From an uncultured Bacteroidota bacterium (GTDB taxonomy: Bacteria > Bacteroidota > Bacteroidia > Bacteroidales > P3): a DNA stretch of 6,363 nt. Every line of letters starts with the position of its first letter. The stretch's first letter is position 1. The translations under genes were made by a program, and so were the position numbers. Below the pieces are notes generated by a model. The model saw nothing but the letters and a program-made list of their open reading frames with translations. It did no database searches and had not been told where the DNA came from. The stretch covers positions 1 to 6,363 of the forward strand of contig URCX01000113.1 of NCBI GenBank assembly GCA_900546465.1. Reading direction: 5' to 3'. Positions 1 to 6,062 of this stretch are shown here, piece by piece.

Positions 1-1398
1 CAAGCCCAAATGCTCTTTCGGAGTTACGTAGCAAAGCATTGCCGTGCCGAACCAGCCGATCATTGCCGCTCCTATGGCGGAGGTGATGTGGTCATAGCCC
101 GGTGCGATGTCCGTTGTCAAAGGTCCCAAGGTGTAGAACGGTGCATTGTGGCAACATTCCTTTTGTTTTTCCATGTTTTCTTTGATTTTGTGCATAGGAA
201 CGTGTCCTGGACCTTCGATAAGAACCTGTACATTGTGCTTCCATGCCAGCTTGGTCAATTCTCCCATTGTTTCCAATTCTCCAAATTGAGCTTGGTCGTT
301 TGCATCATGAATACTGCCCGGACGCAATCCGTCTCCTATACTTACTGCAACATCGTATTGTGCCAACAATTCGCAAATTTCATCGAAATGAGTGTAAAGG
401 AAGTTTTCCTGATTGTGTGCAGTAATCCATTTTGCCATTATGGAACCGCCGCGGGACACTATTCCGGTCAATCGTTTTGCCGCATAAGGGATATGTTTCT
501 GCAATAAGCCTGCGTGAATTGTGAAATAATCGACACCCTGTTCGCATTGTTCGATAAGGGTATCCTTGAATATTTCCCACGTAAGGTCTTCTGCCTTGCC
601 GTTAACCTTTTCCAATGCTTGGTAAACAGGCACACTGCCCATGGGAACAGGGCAATTACGAATTATCCACTCTCTTGTCTCGTGGATATGCTTGCCTGTG
701 GATAAATCCATCAGCGTATCGCCGCCCCAACGTGAAGACCATACGGATTTTTCCACCTCTTTCTCTATATCGCTGCTCAATGCGGAATTGCCGATATTGG
801 TATTTATCTTCACAAGGAACTTGCTTCCTATAATCATAGGCTCTGCTTCGGGGTGGTTAGGGTTTGCCGGAATGACGGCTCTTCCTTCTGCCACCTCCTG
901 ACGCACAAATTCGGGTGTTATGTAGCTGTTTTCTTTCTTTCCCGAAGCAAGATTTTCTCTGATAGCGACGTATTCCATTTCAGGAGTGATGATTCCTTTC
1001 TTCGCCAAAGCCATTTGAGTTATCTCACAGCCTTTTTTTGCTTTGTAAGGCAGGTTCTTGGGTTGGAAACGCAGTGCTTCCAAAGCAGGATCGTTCAGTC
1101 TCAATTTGCTGTAAACCGAAGTAAAATCATCAAGCTTCTGTAAATCCTCTCTTTTGCTTAACCAACGGTCGCGAAGTCGAGGTAAGCCTTGCTTCAAATC
1201 AATCTTTACGCTATCGTCAGTGTAAACGCCGGAAGTATCATAAAGCCTTATGCTGCCATTACTGTGTCTTACGCCGTCTATCACTGTATCTGTCAACTGC
1301 ACTTCCCGCATGCCGACATTTATGTCGTGAATTTCTCCTTTGATATATACTTTCTTTGAAGCCTCATAGGCTTTACAAATATCTTCTGTGTGTTTCAT
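1..1398 (-). CDS. thiC: Phosphomethylpyrimidine synthase ThiC, C-terminus cut by the window edge
   Basis: ThiC is a radical-SAM enzyme that rearranges 5-aminoimidazole ribotide into HMP phosphate, the pyrimidine half of thiamine. I translated 466 codons from the ATG at 1398 down to base 1 with no stop. Conserved ThiC blocks appear in order: VYDTSG-like LYDTSGVY near residue 53, ITPEMEYVAIREN, NTNIGNSA, MDLSTGKHIHETREW, TIHAGLL, SRGGSIMAKW, EGPGHVPM (395-402), TDIAPGYDH and CYVTPKEHLGL at the edge. H399 and H463 are 64 residues apart, the spacing I recall for the two metal-binding histidines. The roughly 100 missing residues should carry the CX2CX4C iron-sulfur motif, so that cannot be checked here. 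The N-terminus is short compared with enterobacterial ThiC (about 630 aa), lacking part of its leading segment. The gene lies 30 nt after thiG and is the last visible gene of the operon. Identity is essentially certain. Confidence 0.97.
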   Translation of the reverse strand, partial: MKHTEDICKAYEASKKVYIKGEIHDINVGMREVQLTDTVIDGVRHSNGSIRLYDTSGVYTDDSVKIDLKQGLPRLRDRWLSKREDLQKLDDFTSVYSKLRLNDPALEALRFQPKNLPYKAKKGCEITQMALAKKGIITPEMEYVAIRENLASGKKENSYITPEFVRQEVAEGRAVIPANPNHPEAEPMIIGSKFLVKINTNIGNSALSSDIEKEVEKSVWSSRWGGDTLMDLSTGKHIHETREWIIRNCPVPMGSVPVYQALEKVNGKAEDLTWEIFKDTLIEQCEQGVDYFTIHAGLLQKHIPYAAKRLTGIVSRGGSIMAKWITAHNQENFLYTHFDEICELLAQYDVAVSIGDGLRPGSIHDANDQAQFGELETMGELTKLAWKHNVQVLIEGPGHVPMHKIKENMEKQKECCHNAPFYTLGPLTTDIAPGYDHITSAIGAAMIGWFGTAMLCYVTPKEHLGL

Positions 1399-1428
1399 TG
1401 TATCAACTCTTCGTTTTATTTGACTGTT

Positions 1429-2202
1429 CTATAAATTCAAGAAATCCGTTAAAGGTGATGATGCTTGGGCTGTTTGAAACCTTGCAGCCAAACCGCTCTC
1501 GTATGCAATCCTTCCCGCTTCCGTCGCTTTGGCAAAAGCCTCTGCCATTCTCACAGGGTCGCCGGCTATTGCTATTGCGGTGTTAACCAAAACCGCATCG
1601 GCTCCCAACTCCATGGCTTCGGCAGCATGGCTCGGTGCCCCTATGCCTGCATCTATCACAACCGGCACATTGCTCTGCTCGATTATGATTTCCAACAATT
1701 CTTTCGTTACCAAACCCATATTGGTTCCTATTGGTGCTGCCAGCGGCATGACGGTTGCTGCCCCTGCTTCCTCCAACTGTTTACATAAAACAGGGTCTGC
1801 CTGAACGTAAGGCAAGACTATGAAGCCGTCTTTTGCCAATTCCTCCGTTGCTTTCAAGGTTTCTATCGCATCGGGGAAGAGATGCTTGGGGTCGGGGTGG
1901 ATTTCCAATTTCAGCCAGTTCGTTTGCAAGGCTTCTCTTGCGATTTGAGCAGCGAATACCGCCTCTTGGGCTGTTCTCACTCCCGAAGTGTTCGGTAATA
2001 AGACCACTTCATTTCTATCGATATTAGCAAGCATATCATCTGATTCCGAATGCTCCATATCAACTCTTTTCAATGCTGTGGTAACCATTTGAGTGCCGGA
2101 AGCCTTTATTGCTTTCCCCATTACCTCATTTGAAGGGAATTTACCGGTTCCGAGAAACAATCTCGAATTGAACCCTTTCCCTGCTATTATAAGCTTTTCC
2201 AT
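1429..2202 (-). CDS. thiG: Thiazole synthase ThiG
   Basis: ThiG is a TIM-barrel enzyme that condenses 1-deoxy-D-xylulose 5-phosphate, dehydroglycine and the sulfur of ThiS-thiocarboxylate into the thiazole phosphate of thiamine. The 257-residue product has the usual family length. Visible family marks are LFLGTGKF (15-22), TTALKRVD (41-48), LLPNTSG (68-74), the WLKLE block with K98 as the expected Schiff-base lysine (K96 in B. subtilis by recollection), PIGT (157-160), the phosphate-binding DAGIGAPSHAAEAM stretch (184-197), and VNTAIA (206-211). The ATG at 2202 fits the family start (EKLIIAGKGF) and follows an A-rich leader without a clear Shine-Dalgarno. It is 37 nt downstream of thiE and 30 nt upstream of thiC. 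Its partner ThiS is encoded earlier in the same operon. No key residue appears to be missing. Confidence 0.97.
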   Translation of the reverse strand: MEKLIIAGKGFNSRLFLGTGKFPSNEVMGKAIKASGTQMVTTALKRVDMEHSESDDMLANIDRNEVVLLPNTSGVRTAQEAVFAAQIAREALQTNWLKLEIHPDPKHLFPDAIETLKATEELAKDGFIVLPYVQADPVLCKQLEEAGAATVMPLAAPIGTNMGLVTKELLEIIIEQSNVPVVIDAGIGAPSHAAEAMELGADAVLVNTAIAIAGDPVRMAEAFAKATEAGRIAYESGLAARFQTAQASSPLTDFLNL

Positions 2203-2239
2203 TTGAATGTTTTTATACTGTTTCTATTGTTTTTACTGT

Positions 2240-2899
2240 TTAGTGTATGTTTGTTTGCCATTGTGTTATCTCTTCCCGAAGATTCCGAATGGTCTTTTCG
2301 GGATTCGGTGCTTCGAGAACAAGAGAAGAAATCGCTATTCCATAAACACCTGCCTCCATAAGCCCTTTTACATCTTCGAGACATATTCCTCCGATGGCAT
2401 ATACAGGTATATGAATATTGTGTTTCCTGCATTCGGCAATCAAAGTCCTGTATCCATCCACTCCAAGCACGGGGCTGAGCTTTTCTTTCGTCCGAGTAAA
2501 TCGATAAGGCCCCACTCCCAAATAGTCGGCTCCGGATTTCGCTGCTGTGAAAACCTGTTCAAAGGTATTGCATGTAAGACCTATGATTTGTTTATCGGTC
2601 AATTTCTGCCTTGCAACAGTGATTTCCTCGTCTGTCTGCCCCAAATGCACTCCGCAAGCTCCCGTTTCAGCGGCGATTTCCGCATAATCATCGATTATCA
2701 ATGACGCTCCTGCTTTATCACATTCCTCTTTCAGCCTCCAAGCCGCCTGCTTCACCGTATCCAAATCGCAATGCTTCATTCTCAACTGTATCAAACGTAT
2801 TCCGTTATCCAATGCCACTTTTGCTCCCTCCTCATACGAATATCTGTCATTGGCATGTGTTATGAAATAAAGCCTGTCTGCATTCATTTGTTTCTTCAT
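2240..2899 (-). CDS. thiE: Thiamine-phosphate synthase ThiE (canonical copy)
   Basis: ThiE joins HMP-PP (from ThiD) and thiazole phosphate (from ThiG) to give thiamine phosphate in the cytoplasm. The 219-residue protein is of standard length and keeps the TIM-barrel active-site blocks: IQLRMK (37-42), IIDDYAEIA (68-76, the diphosphate/Mg site usually NDD or DD), GVHLGQTD (83-90), GVGPYRFTRTK (128-138, the loop usually GP.f.T.TK), SPVLG (142-146) and YAIGGI (167-172), followed by GIAISS (187-192). The start is the ATG at 2899; an in-frame ATG at 2887 (M5) is possible. An AAGGAA-like purine stretch sits just before the start. The stop of the preceding TenI-like gene is 9 nt upstream, so translational coupling is likely. 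Of the two ThiE-family genes here, this one has the intact active site and is the better candidate for the coupling enzyme. Confidence 0.95.
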   Translation of the reverse strand: MKKQMNADRLYFITHANDRYSYEEGAKVALDNGIRLIQLRMKHCDLDTVKQAAWRLKEECDKAGASLIIDDYAEIAAETGACGVHLGQTDEEITVARQKLTDKQIIGLTCNTFEQVFTAAKSGADYLGVGPYRFTRTKEKLSPVLGVDGYRTLIAECRKHNIHIPVYAIGGICLEDVKGLMEAGVYGIAISSLVLEAPNPEKTIRNLREEITQWQTNIH

Positions 2900-2908
2900 T
2901 CGTATTCC

Positions 2909-3466
2909 TTATTTGACGTTACGCCATAAACTTCCCATTAAAGCTGCTGCCGAAAAGCCCATCTCTTCCAATTCTCCGAACTTTCCTTCATCTATTCCGG
3001 AAAGAGCAAACACTTTTTCGTCTATCACAGCCTCCTTTGCTGCTTTCTGCAATTCTTCTTTTGAGAATTTGCTTTTGTATTCCTGCTTACTGATACTGTC
3101 GAAAATCGGAGATAGAAAAACATAATCCGCTTTCGGTTTCATCTGCCGTACTTCTTCCAAGCTGTGGCAGCTGTAACTTATTCTGCCTCTGTAACCGACC
3201 GTAGCCGTTCCGCCATTCCTTTTATTCAAATGCACTCCCCCTACTCCGAATCTGTCGGCAAGTTCTATGCAATCCTGCAAGCACAATCTCTCTCGCAATC
3301 TCACAGGAAAGGCTTCAAGCCATAGCTCCATATCTCTCTCGGAGAACGAAGGTTTTCTCAGATGAAAAAACTCCAAACGCCCGCTATCCAATAATGAAAC
3401 TATGGTTTGTCGTTCCAAATCGGCATTTCCGAATTCCGGCATGGTAATTCCGATTAACCTCCGCAT
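2909..3466 (-). CDS. Divergent ThiE/TenI-family protein, possible thiazole tautomerase or accessory thiamine enzyme
   Basis: This 185-residue protein is shorter than ThiE (about 210-220) and belongs to the same TIM-barrel superfamily. Visible blocks are FHLRKPSF (34-41, in place of ThiE QLR.K), LQD (63-65, where ThiE has an Asp pair), GVGGVHLNKR (74-83, in place of GVHLGQ), YSCHSLEE (98-105, much like the RSVHSLEE stretch I recall from B. subtilis TenI), FLSPIFDSISK (117-127) and ALSGI (154-158, in place of AIGGI). These changes make it a poor thiamine-phosphate synthase on paper. TenI, which aromatises the thiazole made by ThiG, is the natural alternative. However, the catalytic histidine I recall in B. 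subtilis TenI aligns with the proline of LSPIF, so that role is not secure. The start at 3466 overlaps the end of thiS by 13 nt, and the canonical thiE follows 9 nt after its stop. Family membership is firm; the exact reaction is inference. Confidence 0.85.
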   Translation of the reverse strand: MRRLIGITMPEFGNADLERQTIVSLLDSGRLEFFHLRKPSFSERDMELWLEAFPVRLRERLCLQDCIELADRFGVGGVHLNKRNGGTATVGYRGRISYSCHSLEEVRQMKPKADYVFLSPIFDSISKQEYKSKFSKEELQKAAKEAVIDEKVFALSGIDEGKFGELEEMGFSAAALMGSLWRNVK

Positions 3467-3657
3467 GTTGCACGAATAAGCGTTACGCTATCTCCTTCTT
3501 TGAGTTGGTAAGTACTCCAATCCTCCTTGCGTATTACTTTCATGCCTATGGCAACAGCAATATTGTCAACAGACTTACCATTCACAATTTCAGCCAACCG
3601 CTCCACAGAACAGTTTTCGCAGACTTCCATTTCTTTCTTATTCACGATTATCTTCAT
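3454..3657 (-). CDS. thiS: Sulfur carrier protein ThiS
   Basis: ThiS is a small ubiquitin-fold protein whose C-terminal glycine is adenylated by ThiF and converted to a thiocarboxylate. It then hands sulfur to ThiG for thiazole formation. The 67-residue product has the normal length and ends in the diagnostic Gly-Gly (RATCGG). It also has the typical beta-grasp start (KIIVNKKEMEV), the NIAVAIG segment (residues 32-38) and the LKEGDSVTLIRA strand (52-63). The ATG at 3657 lies inside the end of thiD, overlapping it by 20 nt, and the 3' end overlaps the TenI-like gene by 13 nt. Such overlaps suggest coupled translation. No thiF is seen in the window, so the activating enzyme must be encoded elsewhere. 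Confidence 0.96.
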   Translation of the reverse strand: MKIIVNKKEMEVCENCSVERLAEIVNGKSVDNIAVAIGMKVIRKEDWSTYQLKEGDSVTLIRATCGG

Positions 3658-4489
3658 ATATCACGAGTTTTTCAGGCTTAAAAAAATGATTCAAACTGCC
3701 ATGTCCATGCCCCAAGAACAAGTCCTTTGCATTCAAAATGGCATTATGCACAAATTCCACGGCTTTGCCGACCGACTGTTCCAAATCACAGCCCATGGCA
3801 CAGTACGAGGCAATGGCGGAAGAGAGGCTGCAACCTGTTCCATGTGTGTTTTGGGAATCTATCTTCTCGGAAACAAAGTCCTCAAACACCAAACGTCCGT
3901 CCTGCTTGCGGAGCAAAATATCCTTCAACTCCCTTTTGTTCTCCAAATGTCCGCCTTTTACAAGTACGGCTTTTGCTCCCAAATCCGCAATACGCCTTGC
4001 CGCCTCACGCATTTCCTCTTCTGTCTCTATTTTCTTCATATTCGACAGCACCTCAGCCTCATGCAAATTAGGCGTTACCAAACTTGCTACGGGAAAGAGG
4101 TATCTTATCAATGCATCTCGCAAATTCTCTCTCGCCAAAAGGCTGCCGCTTGTTGCCACCATTACAGGGTCAAGAACAACACTGCCTTTGAAACCGTTGT
4201 CTTGCAAACAGTCAGCAACACAACGGGCAATCGCCTCATCATGAAGCATACCTATCTTCACTGCTTTCACAGGCAAATCTGCCAATACCGCATTTATCTG
4301 CCCCTTTACGTATTTCTCTTCTATGGGCAGCACATCGCTTACCCCCAAAGTGTTTTGACAAGTAACAGCCGTTACGACGCTGCAAGCAAACACGCCCAAA
4401 GCCGACATGGTCTTCAAATCGGCTTGAATGCCTGCCCCTCCCGAAGAATCGGAACCCGCAATACTCATTGCCATATACACATTATTCAT
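3638..4489 (-). CDS. thiD: Hydroxymethylpyrimidine/phosphomethylpyrimidine kinase ThiD
   Basis: ThiD is a ribokinase-fold enzyme that phosphorylates HMP and HMP-P to HMP-PP, the pyrimidine substrate of ThiE. Counting from the chosen ATG, the protein is 283 residues, slightly above the usual 260-280. Visible marks are the AGSDSSGGAGIQADLKT substrate-binding block (11-27), TAVTCQNT (40-47), KIGML (78-82), VLDPVMVATSG (105-115), TPN.HEA (139-145), VKGGH (177-181), the anion-hole and catalytic NTHGTGCS (214-221), and the C-terminal GHGHGSLNH (260-268). I prefer the ATG at 4489 (MNNVYMAMSIAGSDS) over a TTG at 4510, because related proteins begin only about 8-10 residues before AGSDS. An ATG at 4474 is also possible. 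It is the first gene after the TPP riboswitch. Its end overlaps thiS by 20 nt. Confidence 0.95.
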   Translation of the reverse strand: MNNVYMAMSIAGSDSSGGAGIQADLKTMSALGVFACSVVTAVTCQNTLGVSDVLPIEEKYVKGQINAVLADLPVKAVKIGMLHDEAIARCVADCLQDNGFKGSVVLDPVMVATSGSLLARENLRDALIRYLFPVASLVTPNLHEAEVLSNMKKIETEEEMREAARRIADLGAKAVLVKGGHLENKRELKDILLRKQDGRLVFEDFVSEKIDSQNTHGTGCSLSSAIASYCAMGCDLEQSVGKAVEFVHNAILNAKDLFLGHGHGSLNHFFKPEKLVIYEDNRE

Positions 4490-4563
4490 AAGCAACAAAG
4501 TTTTTTTCAAACTCTTCCGGTCTTTCGATCGACAAAAGCATGAACTTACATATATAAATATAA

Positions 4564-4639
4564 GGGGTGGAAAATAACCCGCTCCGCATTACCGTAACGG
4601 TTAAAGGGTATAATCTCAGCCTACGAAAATAAGCACCCC
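4564..4639 (-). promoter_or_regulatory. TPP (THI-box) riboswitch aptamer controlling the thi operon
   Basis: Read on the minus strand, the segment opens with GGGGTGC and contains GGCTGAGATTATACCC, the hallmark of the TPP aptamer, then GGTAATGCGGAGCGGG and closing CACCCC. P1 is a perfect 6-bp helix between 4634-4639 and 4564-4569. P3 can form from CTTA with TAGG (one G-U pair) around a TTTTCG loop. The GTAATG loop and the following GCG are present. The usual ACCTGA before P5 reads ACCGTTA, and P5 (TACG/CGGA) appears to carry one mismatch, so the pyrophosphate-side half is slightly variant. It lies in the 5' leader of thiD, about 75 nt before the start codon. I see no terminator hairpin with a U-tract in that interval. 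Family knowledge says TPP binding lowers expression. Confidence 0.93.
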
Positions 4640-4679
4640 ATGCAATAAACGACAACAACATGCCGTTCTTAATTCGGTG

Positions 4680-4709
4680 CAAAGATATGAAAAAACATCG
4701 AACTCCAAG
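4680..4709 (-). promoter_or_regulatory. Bacteroidota-type promoter of the thi operon
   Basis: On the minus strand, TATCTTTG (4687-4680) matches the Bacteroidota -7 consensus TAnnTTTG exactly. A CTTG at 4709-4706 gives a three-of-four match to the TTTG -33 box with an 18-nt spacer, a little shorter than the usual 19-21. The expected transcript start falls a few bases downstream, about 35 nt before the riboswitch P1 helix. This gives a leader of roughly 185 nt before thiD. The position, just upstream of the aptamer, supports the call. Confidence 0.75.
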
Positions 4710-4815
4710 ATGGAAAAGAGTTTTTTATTCGTATCCTCGCCTGACTTGTACATAAACAAAATAAGGCAGCACAAAGAAACAGAGAAAAACAACTAACAAA
4801 TAAAAACACACACAA

Positions 4816-5691
4816 ATGAAAAGAACATTATTCGCAGCAGCTCTAATAGCCGTAACGGCATTTGCAGCCTGCACAAACAAGAAAGCAGAACAACAATTAG
4901 TAACACAAAAGGCTCTTCAAGACTCCATAGAGTCCGTATTGGCAAGCAAAAACGCAGAAGTCGAGATGTTGTTCCAACAGTTGAACGAAATAGAAGAAAG
5001 TCTCACTGCTGTAACGAGTAAATACGCCAATGTATCCAAGTTGAAGAACAGAACAGGAGAAGTGAATGCCGATACACGTAGCAGAATAACGGCACAAATT
5101 CAAGACATAAACGAGATTTTGAATGCCAACAAGCAGAAAGTGGATCAAATCAACAGTCAGTTGAGAAAGAGCAACAAGAACAACAAAGAGTTGACCGCTT
5201 TCATAGAAAAGTTGCAACAAAGAATAACAGAACAAGAGGAAGAGATACAACTCTTGACGACCGAATTGCAGAAAAAGAAAATAGTTATAGAGAACTTAAA
5301 CAAGAATCTCGATGAGCTAAGCAAGCAAAACCAAGACAAGGACGAGCATATAATGCGAATTGAAGAGGAAAAGAACACAGCGTATTACATAATCGGAACA
5401 CGCAAACACTTGGTTGAGCAGAACATCATCAGCCGCAAAGGCGGTTTCTTGGGAATAGGCAGGAGAAGCTCGGTAAGCAGCGACAGCGACTTGCAGAAAT
5501 ATACCAAGATAGACATACGTAAGATAACCGAAATCAAACTTTCAGGCAAGAAAATAAAAATCCTTACATCTCACCCAAGCAGTTCTTACACCTTGGTGGG
5601 AGAAGAGAAGAGGCCTACTGCAATACAGATAAACAATCCTGCGGAATTCTGGCAAAAGAGCAAGTTCCTCGTTATCGAAATAGACGATTAA
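4816..5691 (+). CDS. Coiled-coil outer-membrane lipoprotein, Cbp1-like (putative collagen-binding adhesin family)
   Basis: The 291-residue protein begins with a lipoprotein signal peptide: basic MKR, a hydrophobic run, and a lipobox ending AFAAC with the acylated cysteine at residue 19. A long polar, Lys/Glu/Gln/Asn-rich helical segment follows, with heptad-like leucine and isoleucine spacing most evident at about residues 90-187. The C-terminal domain has TAYYIIGTRKHL (188-199), KGGFLGIGRRSS (208-219), a KYTKIDIRKITEIKL strand block (228-242), ILTSHPSSSYTL (249-260) and PAEFWQKSKFLVIEID (275-290). From memory this domain order and the IGT..L.EQNI, TKIDIR, THP..SY and FW..SK.LVI signatures match proteins named Cbp1-family collagen-binding adhesins in Bacteroides relatives. 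Collagen binding is not demonstrated by the sequence, so that is inference. The ATG at 4816 follows an A-rich, SD-less leader. The gene diverges from the thi operon and ends before its own terminator, so it is probably monocistronic. Confidence 0.85.
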   Translation: MKRTLFAAALIAVTAFAACTNKKAEQQLVTQKALQDSIESVLASKNAEVEMLFQQLNEIEESLTAVTSKYANVSKLKNRTGEVNADTRSRITAQIQDINEILNANKQKVDQINSQLRKSNKNNKELTAFIEKLQQRITEQEEEIQLLTTELQKKKIVIENLNKNLDELSKQNQDKDEHIMRIEEEKNTAYYIIGTRKHLVEQNIISRKGGFLGIGRRSSVSSDSDLQKYTKIDIRKITEIKLSGKKIKILTSHPSSSYTLVGEEKRPTAIQINNPAEFWQKSKFLVIEIDD

Positions 5692-5722
5692 AAGAGAAAA
5701 AACGAAAAGTCATAACACAATG

Positions 5723-5760
5723 GAGGGAGATGCGATTATCGCACTCCCTCTTTATCTTTC
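5723..5760 (+). terminator. Intrinsic terminator after the lipoprotein gene
   Basis: GAGGGAG (5723-5729) pairs perfectly with CTCCCTC (5744-5750), and TGCGA (5731-5735) with TCGCA (5739-5743). This leaves a 3-nt TTA loop and one bulged A, for 12 base pairs in total. The T-rich tract TTTATCTTTC follows directly. It lies 31 nt after the stop codon of the lipoprotein gene, as expected for a Rho-independent terminator. Confidence 0.9.
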
Positions 5761-5819
5761 ACTATACCTGACAAAAACCACAAATTCTCCGCCAAACCAC
5801 CCTCCAAATACACCTCGTC

Positions 5820-5863
5820 AAATTCTTTCGGCGTTTGAGAAAATTAAAACGCCGAAATAATTT
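5820..5863. repeat. Near-perfect inverted repeat with 17-bp arms
   Basis: AAATTCTTTCGGCGTTT (5820-5836) and AAACGCCGAAATAATTT (5847-5863) are reverse complements at 16 of 17 positions, around a 10-nt loop; the inner 11 bp are perfect. TTTT and CC follow the right arm, so a terminator-like role on the plus strand is possible. It lies about 60 bp beyond the strong terminator at 5723-5760. The right arm can instead pair with a third copy: TAAAACGCCG at 5845-5854 with CGGCGTTTTA at 5871-5880, a perfect 10 bp. Two mutually exclusive hairpins can therefore form. Confidence 0.85.
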
Positions 5864-5913
5864 TTCCAAACGGCGTTTTAGAAAACTGAAAGGGCGTTTG
5901 GTTGTATTGGTTC
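5830..5913. repeat. Degenerate 21-bp-period GGCGTTT repeat cluster
   Basis: GGCGTTT occurs at 5830, 5872 and 5893, that is 42 and 21 bp apart, with an inverted copy at 5847-5853. Cut into 21-bp units starting at 5830, the first and third units agree at 17 of 21 positions. The second is a weaker relative and the fourth shares mainly the GGCGTTT core. The cluster overlaps the inverted repeat and precedes the promoter of the SUMF1-domain gene by about 100 bp. I do not recognise a named element. A decayed intergenic repeat or MITE remnant is one reading, a protein-binding array another. Confidence 0.6.
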
Positions 5914-6009
5914 CAAGTGGTTGATTTTTCAATAGTTGCCAGGGTGTGGTGAGGGGTTTGGATTTGTTGTCGGAATAGGTTGAAAAAACGGTTTATTTTC
6001 AGTGTGTTA
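5914..6009. other. Non-coding spacer without recognised features
   Basis: Together with 5761-5819 this completes the roughly 300-bp gap between the lipoprotein terminator and the next gene. It is GT-rich on the plus strand (for example GGGTGTGGTGAGGGG near 5942). I see no convincing reading frame, tRNA or further long hairpin in it. Confidence 0.6.
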
Positions 6010-6040
6010 TTTGTTTGTTCCGAAAAATGTTCTACCTTTG
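6010..6040 (+). promoter_or_regulatory. Bacteroidota-type promoter of the SUMF1-domain gene
   Basis: TTTG (6010-6013), a 19-nt spacer, and TACCTTTG (6033-6040) match the Bacteroidota -33 and -7 boxes exactly in both sequence and spacing. The start codon at 6063 is 22 nt beyond the -7 box, so the 5' leader would be short, roughly 15 nt. Position directly before a real gene supports the call. Confidence 0.85.
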
Positions 6041-6062
6041 CTCTTTTAAAATCTTTTGAGAG

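Noticed and set aside
10..507. A 165-codon plus-strand open frame.
   Set aside because: It is antisense to thiC, which is conserved over its whole visible length.
4490..4510. TTG start at 4510 adding seven residues to ThiD.
   Set aside because: The ATG at 4489 gives the normal distance to the AGSDSSGGAG motif, and the extension looks like leader sequence.
3527..4543. A 338-codon plus-strand open frame.
   Set aside because: It lies antisense to thiS and thiD, both strongly supported, and its translation is Cys/His/Ser-rich without domain signatures.
4482..4661. Open frame of about 59 codons from an ATG at 4661 on the minus strand, running through the riboswitch and overlapping the thiD start as ATGAATAA.
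   Set aside because: It reads straight through the TPP aptamer, whose bases are constrained by RNA structure, and the peptide has no recognisable features. A chance frame is the simplest explanation.
4721..4815. Possible promoter boxes for the lipoprotein gene (TATCCTCG at 4732, TACATAAA at 4749).
   Set aside because: Neither fits TAnnTTTG with a TTTG at the right spacing. A promoter must be near, but I cannot place it.
5820..5913. CRISPR-like array because of the regular repeat spacing.
   Set aside because: Units are only 21 bp, degenerate and contiguous, without unique spacers, and there are no cas genes.
5780..5970. Possible longer terminal inverted repeats flanking the repeat cluster (CAAATTCTCCGCCAAACC near 5781 against GGTTTGGATTTG near 5956).
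   Set aside because: The match is short and gapped and could arise by chance in this GT/CA-biased stretch.
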